A stretch of DNA of 63,233 nucleotides, taken from NCBI RefSeq assembly GCF_938039245.1, contig NZ_CALHVN010000032.1, forward strand, positions 1-63,233, read 5' to 3'. Below, one piece after another: positions 54,550 through 62,317 of the stretch (within the stretch, counting starts at the first letter, position 1; each line of letters starts with the position of its first letter). The DNA is from an uncultured Campylobacter sp. (GTDB taxonomy: Bacteria > Campylobacterota > Campylobacteria > Campylobacterales > Campylobacteraceae). The notes under the pieces are model-generated. The model was given only the letters and a program-made list of their open reading frames with translations. It made no database searches and was not told the origin of the DNA. A program made the translations under genes and the position numbers.

Positions 54550-55851
54550 TTGAGCAAAAAGGTATTTATCCAAACGCTAGGATGCGCTATGAACGTCCGC
54601 GACAGCGAGCATATCGTCGCCGAACTAAAAGAAAAGGAAAATTACGATTTAACGGACGATATCTCCGAGGCCGACCTCATCCTCATCAATACCTGCTCGG
54701 TGCGCGAAAAGCCCGTGCATAAGCTTTTTAGCGAAGTCGGAAGCTTTGAAAAAGTAAAAAAAGCGGGCGCAAAAATCGGCGTTTGCGGCTGCACGGCAAG
54801 CCATCTGGGAAGTGAAATTTTTAAACGAGCGCCTTACGTGGATTTCGTTTTAGGCGCGCGAAACGTCAGTAAAATTTCAGCCGCGGTTAAGACGCCTAAA
54901 TTTATCAGCACCGACATAAATCACGACGAGAGCGAGTACGCATTCGGCGAATTTCGCGGCTCGCCGTATAAAAGCCACATAAATATCTCGATCGGTTGCG
55001 ATAAAAAATGCACCTACTGCATCGTCCCGCACACCAGAGGCGACGAGATCTCGATCCCTGCAAATTTGATCCTGCGCGAAGTAAAAAAAGCCGCCGAGGG
55101 CGGAGCCAAGGAGATTTTCTTACTCGGACAAAACGTAAACAACTACGGCAAGAGATTTTCGGGCGCGCACGAGAAGATCGACTTTAGCGACCTGCTCGTA
55201 AAGATCAGCGAGATAGAGGGCGTCGAGCGCATACGATTTACCAGCCCGCATCCGCTTCATATGGACGATAAATTTTTAGAAATCTTTAGTCAAAATCCCA
55301 AAATTTGCAAATCTATGCACATGCCGCTTCAAAGCGGAAACACCAAAGTCCTGCGCGAGATGAAGCGCGGCTACACCAAAGAGTGGTTTTTAGATAGAGC
55401 CGCTAAACTGCGCGCGATGTGTCCAAATGTTAGCATCTCAACCGACATTATAGTGGCGTTTCCTGGAGAGAGCGAAGAGGAGTTTGAGGACACGATGGAC
55501 GTGCTGGAAAAGGTGCGTTTCGAGCAAATTTTTAGCTTTAAGTATTCGCCTCGCCCGATGACTAAAGCGGCGGAATTTACCAATCAAATCCCAGAGGCCG
55601 TCGCAAGCGCCCGCCTAACCCGCCTACAAAGCCGCCACAACGAAATTTTAGACGAAATCGTCGCGGCACAAAAAGGCAAAATTTTCGACGTATATTTTGA
55701 GGAGCTTCGCGCCAACGGCGGCGTCGCCGGCAGGAGCTTTAATAACTTCCTCGTTCAAGTCGCGGGCAGCGAAGAGCTGCTAGGCAAGACGCTAAAAGTG
55801 CGCGTGAACGACCCAAAGAGAATGGTGCTTTACGGTGAGCTCGTGGGCTAA
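54550..55851 (+). CDS. miaB: tRNA-2-methylthio-N6-isopentenyladenosine synthase
   Basis: Radical-SAM methylthiotransferase for A37 of tRNA. The N-terminal cluster domain has TLGCAMNVRDSEH, the Cys of INTCSVREKP and GVCGC. The radical SAM motif is CDKKCTYC, in ISIGCDKKCTYCIVPHTRG. A TRAM domain ends the protein. TTG start with GGCGAG-type upstream, following the HP0268 gene. 433 residues, complete. Its relative rimO lies at the right end of the window. Confidence 0.96.
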   Translation: MSKKVFIQTLGCAMNVRDSEHIVAELKEKENYDLTDDISEADLILINTCSVREKPVHKLFSEVGSFEKVKKAGAKIGVCGCTASHLGSEIFKRAPYVDFVLGARNVSKISAAVKTPKFISTDINHDESEYAFGEFRGSPYKSHINISIGCDKKCTYCIVPHTRGDEISIPANLILREVKKAAEGGAKEIFLLGQNVNNYGKRFSGAHEKIDFSDLLVKISEIEGVERIRFTSPHPLHMDDKFLEIFSQNPKICKSMHMPLQSGNTKVLREMKRGYTKEWFLDRAAKLRAMCPNVSISTDIIVAFPGESEEEFEDTMDVLEKVRFEQIFSFKYSPRPMTKAAEFTNQIPEAVASARLTRLQSRHNEILDEIVAAQKGKIFDVYFEELRANGGVAGRSFNNFLVQVAGSEELLGKTLKVRVNDPKRMVLYGELVG

Positions 55852-56467
55852 ATTTAAACGAAGCGTTTTTATAAATTTAGCCCCGCGCATTATCTATTTT
55901 TTTATTTGGATTATATTTTTAACCTGCAAAAAGAACTTTTCTAAGACAAATTTGACGAACGAGCCCTGCGTCGTGCTGTTTTGGCACGGCAGGCTAGCGC
56001 TAATGAGTTTTGCCTACATACACTGGTGGAGAAACGGCCAAAATCCGCAAAGACGCGCCAAAGTTATGATAAGCGACCACAAAGACGGCGAGATCATAGC
56101 GCGCGTGATTTCGTTTTTCGGTATCGGCGCCATCAGAGGCAGTAGCTCAAAAGGCGCGGTAAAGGCTCTCGCGCAAAGCTTTAGAGAGCTAAAAAGCGGC
56201 ACCGACGTCATCATAACCCCGGACGGCCCGCGCGGCCCGTATCACAGCGTCGCCGACGGTGCAGTCGTCATCTCGCAAAAGCAAAATGCGCAAATACAAA
56301 TTTTAAACTACGAAGCGAGTAAATTTTGGCAGCTAAAAAGCTGGGATAAAATGATAATCCCAAAGCCTTTTAGCAAGATTTCTTACATGCTCTCGCCTCC
56401 TTTTAGCGTGACGGACATGGCGCTAGAAGATGCAAGGGAGCTAATAAAAAAGGAGATGGAAAAATGA
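55835..56467 (+). CDS. DUF374 lysophospholipid acyltransferase-like protein
   Basis: 210 residues with an N-terminal hydrophobic anchor (IIYFFIWIIFLT). Acyltransferase signatures: VVLFWHGRLALM, where the His replaces the HX4D motif of the wider family, SDHKDGEIIARVISFFGI, RGSSSKGAVKAL and ITPDGPRGP. DUF374 members are inner membrane proteins resembling lipid A acyltransferases; the substrate is unknown. Starts at GTG 55835 inside the end of miaB. Confidence 0.88.
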   Translation: MSSWAKFKRSVFINLAPRIIYFFIWIIFLTCKKNFSKTNLTNEPCVVLFWHGRLALMSFAYIHWWRNGQNPQRRAKVMISDHKDGEIIARVISFFGIGAIRGSSSKGAVKALAQSFRELKSGTDVIITPDGPRGPYHSVADGAVVISQKQNAQIQILNYEASKFWQLKSWDKMIIPKPFSKISYMLSPPFSVTDMALEDARELIKKEMEK

Positions 56468-56916
56468 GCTCAAAGACCGTGGTTTTGTCTATCGGGGCAC
56501 TTTTGGCGGCCGCTTTTATCTCGTTTATCACGCTTAGTCCGTCTTATAAAAACGCGCTTGGAGCCAAATTTTACTACGAAACGGGCGATTATGAAACCGC
56601 CTATAAACTTTCTAGCTCCGCTTATCACAAAGACGTCTACAACAAACTAGCCCACACCGTGATGGTGCAAAGCGAAATCTCGCAAAAATACGCCACCTAT
56701 ATCGCCCGCTCAAACGGCTATCTAGAAAATATCCAAAAAATAAGCAAATCAGGCAAAATAAGCAAAGCCAATCTGGATAAAATCCGCATGATGTGCGATA
56801 TCGCCGTGAGCGACTATAAAGAACTAAAGCCGTCGAATTTGGTCGATGCGGATCTGCAAGAAGAGGCGATACGGATAAGAGATAAATTTTTAACCTTGCA
56901 AACGGAGCTATTTTAA
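56464..56916 (+). CDS. Hypothetical membrane-anchored helical protein
   Basis: 150 residues: one N-terminal helix (about 7-23), then a TPR-like helical segment (YYETGDYETAYKLSSSAYHK) and more helices. No family name recognised. Overlaps the DUF374 gene by four bases and precedes the PilM/N/O-like set by 55 bases. Confidence 0.7.
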   Translation: MSSKTVVLSIGALLAAAFISFITLSPSYKNALGAKFYYETGDYETAYKLSSSAYHKDVYNKLAHTVMVQSEISQKYATYIARSNGYLENIQKISKSGKISKANLDKIRMMCDIAVSDYKELKPSNLVDADLQEEAIRIRDKFLTLQTELF

Positions 56917-56971
56917 TTATATTTAATAACATTTTAGATATGATAAAAAATCGTAAATTTTAGGAGAGAGC

Positions 56972-57967
56972 TTGTCACTGCGCAGTTTTTTTAGCGTCTT
57001 ATATCTTAGCGTCGTTATCGAGTCCAAGAAATGCCTATTTTACGGCGAAGCGTATAAGGGTTCAAAACCGCTAAAAACCGTAAAAGCGGAGTTTGATAAC
57101 GATGATACCTGCGCGGTATCGGCAAGAGCAAAAGAGTATCTAAAAAATCTGCAAAAAGAATATAAATGGGTTTATGTTTCGCTCTTTTTTGACGCCTTAT
57201 CTCAAGGCGCGCTCGGTCCTAAAAATATGAGCGCTCTTGAAAAAGCTGGCATAGATCCAAAGGAGCTGACTTTCATAAATCCGGCGCCTGGCTGGATATT
57301 TTACGTAAAAACGCAGGACGTAAAAAAGGCTGAAAATTTATTCGGCGATACGGACGTGAGTCTGCTTTATTCTCCTTTGGCTCTCATTCACGATGGGATC
57401 CTTAGCCAAAATTTGGTAGGCAAAAACGCGCTTTACGTCTATGCGCACCGCGAAATTTGCGCCATTTGCATCGTTCATAAAAATATTTCCAAATTTGCCG
57501 CCGTCTGCAAACTAGAAGAGTCAAGCGAAGAAACGGCGTTTGATAAGGTTCGAAGCAGCGAAATAGACGATTTTATCGAGAGCGTAGATGAAGACTTTGC
57601 TAATTTTGACGGCGTAGAGAGCCTAGACGAGCTGCTAAAATTAGACGGCTCGGCAGATGAGTTTGAGGATCTAGGATATGATATAAACATGCCCGCATCC
57701 ACGGACGTAGCGACCTCCGTGTCGATATTTGGCCGAGATATGAGTATGTACGGCTATATTTCGCTAGCGCTTAAGGAATTTTACACAAATCCGCTATATG
57801 AAAGCGATTTTATCGAAGACGTCGTGATTTTTGACGCTACGGAGAGGACGAGCGCTACGTTTTTACACTATTTGCAAAACGAACTTTTGGTTAAAACCGA
57901 GGTCTATCCCGTCAATACACAAAAAATAATGGCGGAACTAATGATAAAAGAGTTGAAAAATGACTAG
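56972..57967 (+). CDS. Hypothetical protein, PilM-like position in a PilMNO-like set
   Basis: 331 residues, soluble, acidic in the middle (SSEIDDFIESVDEDF, DELLKLDGSADEFEDLGYDI). Strand-rich N-terminal half, and a C-terminal half with SVSIFGRDMSMYGYISLALKEFY that could be the second lobe of an actin-like fold. The assignment rests mainly on the next two genes, which look like PilN and PilO; actin-type ATP motifs are not clear. Starts at TTG 56972 with AGGAGAG upstream. Ends eight bases inside the next gene. Confidence 0.55.
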   Translation: MSLRSFFSVLYLSVVIESKKCLFYGEAYKGSKPLKTVKAEFDNDDTCAVSARAKEYLKNLQKEYKWVYVSLFFDALSQGALGPKNMSALEKAGIDPKELTFINPAPGWIFYVKTQDVKKAENLFGDTDVSLLYSPLALIHDGILSQNLVGKNALYVYAHREICAICIVHKNISKFAAVCKLEESSEETAFDKVRSSEIDDFIESVDEDFANFDGVESLDELLKLDGSADEFEDLGYDINMPASTDVATSVSIFGRDMSMYGYISLALKEFYTNPLYESDFIEDVVIFDATERTSATFLHYLQNELLVKTEVYPVNTQKIMAELMIKELKND

Positions 57968-58490
57968 TTATAGCTTTATAAAGCCTCAAAAAAAGCCCAT
58001 TTTAAATCTTTTTAATAAAATTTGGATATTTTTGATAATCTCGGTTGTATTGATTTTTGCGGCGGTAAATTTTGCTATCGCTTTTAAAAATCAGACGTTA
58101 CGAAACGAAACGCAAATGCTAAAGCAAAATATAGAGCAAACAAAACAGCGCATCAATCAAGCAGACGAATTAGCCGAGCTTTTAAAGCAAAGGCGAGACG
58201 TTGCGGCTCAGATAGCCTCGTCAAACGCGCTTTTAAAGCAAAGCGTGCGAAATCTACTAGACTTAGTTCCTCAAAGTATAACTTTAGAAGAAATTTCTAT
58301 GGACGAAAATTCGCTCGTCGTAAAAGGAACTACGCCTAGCCGAGATGTTTTTAATATGCTGCTGGCTACGCCGCTAAAATCGATTTTTAGCACGTCAAAC
58401 ACCTCTTTTTACCAGCTGCCTAACGGCTGGTTAAATTTCATCAGTACAAACAAAACCGATAACTACGAGGATCAAAATGAGCAAAGATAG
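57960..58490 (+). CDS. PilN-like inner membrane protein
   Basis: 176 residues: short cytoplasmic N-terminus, one helix (about 20-42), a coiled coil (QMLKQNIEQTKQRINQADEL) and a small C-terminal domain with VPQSITLEEISMDENSLVVK, the ferredoxin-like pattern of PilN (ITLxxIxxxxxxLxIxG). In pili and type II systems PilN links the cytoplasmic PilM ring to PilO. Overlaps the genes on both sides. Confidence 0.72.
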   Translation: MTSYSFIKPQKKPILNLFNKIWIFLIISVVLIFAAVNFAIAFKNQTLRNETQMLKQNIEQTKQRINQADELAELLKQRRDVAAQIASSNALLKQSVRNLLDLVPQSITLEEISMDENSLVVKGTTPSRDVFNMLLATPLKSIFSTSNTSFYQLPNGWLNFISTNKTDNYEDQNEQR

Positions 58491-59001
58491 AAGTTTGCAA
58501 AATATAGATGTTACTAAACTACTCATATATATACTCGTCTTTATTAGCGCTTGCCTCATTATGATTTTTGGTTTTTTGGTTCCGAATATCCAAGAATACA
58601 AGCGGATAAAATACGATAACCGAGTACAAAGTACCGCCTCAACGCAGATAAATCAGGTTTATAACGGTAAGCAAGAGGCGCTAGACAAACTAAAATCGGA
58701 TAACAAAGCGGCGCTGGATGCTTTTGAAAATAAATTTGATGAAGGTAAATTCGTAACATTCGTATCGCAGTATCTAGACTCGGTAGTGTCTAAAAATAGC
58801 AATATATCTCAAAGCGAGCCGTTTTTGATAAACGAGCTAAAGATAACCGCGACGATAAAAACTCCGTCCAGACTTTACGACTTTATAGACGCGTTACGGA
58901 GCTATGAAAACGTCGTCAAAATCGACTTTCCTATCGAAATGCAAAAAGACGGCGACAAGATAAGCGCAGCATTTAACGTCAAAATCTACGGCTTAAGATA
59001 A
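58477..59001 (+). CDS. PilO-like inner membrane protein
   Basis: 174 residues: one helix (about 13-35), a charged coiled-coil region, and a C-terminal domain with TPSRLYDFIDALRSYENVVK, then alternating strands ending FNVKIYGLR, the PilO-like ferredoxin fold. Overlaps the PilN-like gene by 14 bases. With its two neighbours it could form the inner membrane platform of a transformation pseudopilus, as in Campylobacter natural competence (inference). Confidence 0.72.
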   Translation: MSKDRSLQNIDVTKLLIYILVFISACLIMIFGFLVPNIQEYKRIKYDNRVQSTASTQINQVYNGKQEALDKLKSDNKAALDAFENKFDEGKFVTFVSQYLDSVVSKNSNISQSEPFLINELKITATIKTPSRLYDFIDALRSYENVVKIDFPIEMQKDGDKISAAFNVKIYGLR

Positions 59002-59065
59002 ATCAAACCCGACTTTATTATTTCTCGCTAAAATCTCTTTAAAATATTTAGAGCAAGGATAAAAA

Positions 59066-60418
59066 ATGATTAAATTTAATAATGCCGCCATCGCCTCGGC
59101 GACTGCGATTTTAAGGGATTATCTTAACGGAACGGCAAATTTTTTAGCCTCTAGAAAAGCTGCAAAATCGGAGCTAACGAAACTCACGCCGGCAGATTTT
59201 AAAAACGTGCGCGCAAATTTGCTAAATTTAGGCTTTAAGAGCGAGTTTATCGACGAAAATGCCGCCGAGCTATCAGAAATCCTGCGCGGTATCCTAACTG
59301 CCGAGCGCCCGCAGCTGCCAAAAGACCACCCCGTAGCTACCTACATCAGCGAAAACGACGCCGCGCGCGAGCTAATCGCAAAGGCAAAAGAGCTGTTAAA
59401 AAAGAAATTTATCAAAAACGAGTGGCTTGAAATTTACGACAAACTGGGCAGCTTTAACAGGACGCACTTTGCCAGAAAACAGCACCAACTCTACTCGATG
59501 CTCGAAAACAAGGGCTTTGATCGCCCGTCGCGCTTTATGTGGAGCTTTGATAACAAGGTTCGCGACGGTATCGCCGCAGCGCGCGAGCTGCTAGAGGAAG
59601 GCAAGGCGGATGAGTTTATCGCGGCTCAGCACGAGATCTACGAAAATCTGCTCGACCTGCTCGCACGCGAGGAGGCGGCGCTCTATCCGACGTCGCTGGA
59701 GATGATCAGCGAAGATGAGTTTCGCGCGATGAGACGCGGCGATGACGAGATCGGGTATTTTCTCATCGAAAAGCCGAGCGAATTTTATCCGTTAAATTTA
59801 GACTCCGGCGGCGACTCGAAGTCAAATTTAAAGGACGTAAATTTGCAAAGCGAGCTGAATTTAAGCGCGGCAAATTTACAAAACAGCAACTTAAACGAAG
59901 CGGTTTTAAATCCGAATTTCCTAAAAGAGCTATCAAATTTGATGAGTAAATACGGGCTAAATCCAAACGCTAGCAGCGATAAAAATGCCGTTTTTGACGT
60001 CGCTACGGGCAAGCTCACGCTAGAGCAAATCAACCTCATTTATAAGCACATGCCAGTCGATCTCTCCTTCGTCGATGAAAACGAGATCGTGAAATTTTAC
60101 ACCGACACCAAGCACCGCGTATTTCCGCGAAGTGCCGGCGTCATCGGGCGCGACGTGAAAAACTGCCACCCGCGCGAAAGCGTAGCTAGCGTTCTGGAGA
60201 TCATCGACGCCTTTCGCAAGGGCGAGCGTGACGAGATCGACTTTTGGCTGGAGCTTCACGGCAAATTTATCTACATCTACTACGCCGCCGTGCGCGACGA
60301 AAACGGCGTATTTAAGGGGGTACTAGAGATGATGCAAGACGTCACGCGCATCCGCAGCCTAGAGGGCAAACGCACGCTAGTGACGTGGGACGATCTAAAG
60401 AAAAAGTACGGGGAGTAG
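59066..60418 (+). CDS. DUF438 / hemerythrin-like / PAS domain protein
   Basis: 450 residues. The N-terminal part resembles DUF438 (LTPADFKNVRANLLNLGFKS). A helical region with HPVATYISENDAARELI and EFIAAQHEIYENLLDLLARE has the spaced His/Glu of hemerythrin-like domains. The C-terminal PAS domain has DLSFVDENEIVKFYTDTKHR and VIGRDVKNCHPRESVASV. An Asn/Leu-rich linker (about 245-300) separates them. Such proteins sense oxygen, haem or redox state; output partner unknown. GCAAGGAT precedes the ATG. Confidence 0.85.
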   Translation: MIKFNNAAIASATAILRDYLNGTANFLASRKAAKSELTKLTPADFKNVRANLLNLGFKSEFIDENAAELSEILRGILTAERPQLPKDHPVATYISENDAARELIAKAKELLKKKFIKNEWLEIYDKLGSFNRTHFARKQHQLYSMLENKGFDRPSRFMWSFDNKVRDGIAAARELLEEGKADEFIAAQHEIYENLLDLLAREEAALYPTSLEMISEDEFRAMRRGDDEIGYFLIEKPSEFYPLNLDSGGDSKSNLKDVNLQSELNLSAANLQNSNLNEAVLNPNFLKELSNLMSKYGLNPNASSDKNAVFDVATGKLTLEQINLIYKHMPVDLSFVDENEIVKFYTDTKHRVFPRSAGVIGRDVKNCHPRESVASVLEIIDAFRKGERDEIDFWLELHGKFIYIYYAAVRDENGVFKGVLEMMQDVTRIRSLEGKRTLVTWDDLKKKYGE

Positions 60419-61317
60419 TAAGGCGTCGCTTCGAGATTTTCGTCTATTTAATTTTGCAACCCCCTCACGTAAAACGTCGATCGTTTTAGTCCGTATTAAA
60501 ATAGCTTAGGCAGGTTAAAGGCGCCTTACCGTCGACCGATATCTGCCGCTCTTTGCTTAAAAATCGCTGCGCGAACCTTCTTTTTTCTCGCGTCCGAGGC
60601 GAATTTTGCGTCGCTTTTTATCGTTTGCGGTTAGCGTATTGCCCGCAAAAAGCCACGACGAACTCGGCGAAAGTTAAATTTAACCTGATTTCGTATGCTT
60701 AAATTTGCGCTTTAAAGATTACGTTTAGGGCGCTAAATTTTAGCGATAAATTTAAAAATTTCGGACGCGGCGTTTTTGGTTCTCTAGAAAAGGGCTTTGT
60801 GCTTGAGCTGCGATGCGACGCCGGCAGTTTTACATTCAAATTCGCCCCGTATATTAAACCCGCTACGACAAACGAATCTAAAAATAGCTTAAATTTAACG
60901 CGCTAAAAATGAAACGCCTCTGTCAAATCGTGCCTAAAATGTTGCTTGAGCTAGCGAAATTAAAACATTAGCTTTTTGCGGCAAACCGTCTAGCCGCGCT
61001 TAACAACCTACCGCCGTGCGCGCTTTTAGTCACAAAAAACGACTCTAAATATCGCCCATACCGCCGCCAAATCGCGCCAAGACGTCACATTGGCGCGCCA
61101 GAGCATACCGACTCGGCAAAAACCGCGCTAGGAATTTTGCTTTGACGACGAGAGCCGTGCAAAAAGACGCGGCATATTCTCGCCGCTTGCATTATTTGCA
61201 GATATTTTCAAAATAGCCGTAATTTCGAGCCCTTGAAAAATAGGCGTCAGCTCGTTTAGTATCGGCTCGAAACGAAATTGAGCCGTCTTTTTTCGCGGCT
61301 CTATCGCAAATAGCAAG
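60419..61317. other. Intergenic region, about 900 bases
   Basis: Convergent boundary between the DUF438-PAS gene and tilS. No gene recognised. A minus-strand frame entering from tilS reaches 61128 but is not convincing. AAATTT-rich. Confidence 0.5.
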
Positions 61318-62316
61318 CTAAGCAAATACGCGAGAAAGCCCCTCAAATAGCGCAAGATCCGCTCGTGCGGCAAATAAAAATCCGCGGTTTATCGGTGGGA
61401 TGGCGAGCCGCCTGCACGCTTCTTTAAATTTTTTATCCATCACTGGCTTAACGTAGGGCGTTACAAGTATAAAATTTGCGCCAGCTCCGACGGCCACCTT
61501 GCCGCCTAGCACGCAGTTAGCGCCGTTTTCTAGGCAGCGAGCGCATTCGTTTCGCTGCGCCGAGCTTAATACGAGCCCTAGCCGCTTGCACGCCTGATCG
61601 ACGCCGCGAAGCTCGTTTGTGCCTCGTTTTACGAGGTAAATTTTAGGCGCGGGGTTAGAAATTTCGGGAGTTAAATTTAATGCGTCAGTTGTCAAAAACT
61701 CAAAGCTTTTTTTTACGCCGCTAAAGTATTCGTCCAAAAACGGCTCGCTAAATTTAGCGCGAATAAAGCCGCGCTTAAACCGGTCCGTCAAATTCGTCTC
61801 ATCAGTGAAGTATTTTAGGTTTCGCTCACGCAAAAACCGCTCCAGCTCGCACTTTCGCACGCCCAAAAGCGGACGAGCGATCACGTAGTCCTCGCGAGCT
61901 TCGAGCTCCTTCATGCCTAGCAGCTCGCTAAGCCCCGCGCCGCGCCCAAGCTGCATCAAAAACCACTCGAATCTATCATCAAACTGATGCGCTAAGATCA
62001 AATTTTCATATCCCTGCTCGCGGCAAATCTCGGCAAAAAACCCGTATCTGGCCGCGCGCGCCTCGTGCTCGAAATTTGACTCGCCCAGCTGCACGCTTTT
62101 TACGTAGATTTGTTTGTTAAATTTAGCCGCCAGATCTCGCGCCGAGGCGACCTCGTCTTTGCTTTGCGCGCGGACGTTATAGTCCACGATCGCGAGGTCA
62201 AATTTCACGCCCGCCTCGTCCAGAAGGTAAAAAAGTGCCGTGCTATCGACGCCGTGCGAAAATGCAAGCAGATTTCGCCCCGATTTTAGCTTGCGTAAAA
62301 CGGGCGCGCTTAGCAT
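61318..62316 (-). CDS. tilS: tRNA(Ile)-lysidine synthase
   Basis: Modifies C34 of tRNA-Ile(CAU) to lysidine. The PP-loop reads FSHGVDSTALFY, with His in place of the second Gly of the usual SGGxDS, at about residues 19-30. LILAHQFDDRFEWFLMQLGR and GRGAGLSELLGMKEL are typical TilS segments (they overlap at about 134-160). 332 residues, the short form of epsilonproteobacteria. Follows rimO by one base on the same strand. Confidence 0.9.
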   Translation of the reverse strand: MLSAPVLRKLKSGRNLLAFSHGVDSTALFYLLDEAGVKFDLAIVDYNVRAQSKDEVASARDLAAKFNKQIYVKSVQLGESNFEHEARAARYGFFAEICREQGYENLILAHQFDDRFEWFLMQLGRGAGLSELLGMKELEAREDYVIARPLLGVRKCELERFLRERNLKYFTDETNLTDRFKRGFIRAKFSEPFLDEYFSGVKKSFEFLTTDALNLTPEISNPAPKIYLVKRGTNELRGVDQACKRLGLVLSSAQRNECARCLENGANCVLGGKVAVGAGANFILVTPYVKPVMDKKFKEACRRLAIPPINRGFLFAARADLALFEGLSRVFA

Positions 62317-62317
62317 T

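Noticed and set aside
61128..61373. 81-codon minus-strand frame running out of the tilS end
   Set aside because: It starts inside tilS in another frame, has no ribosome binding site, and resembles no family.
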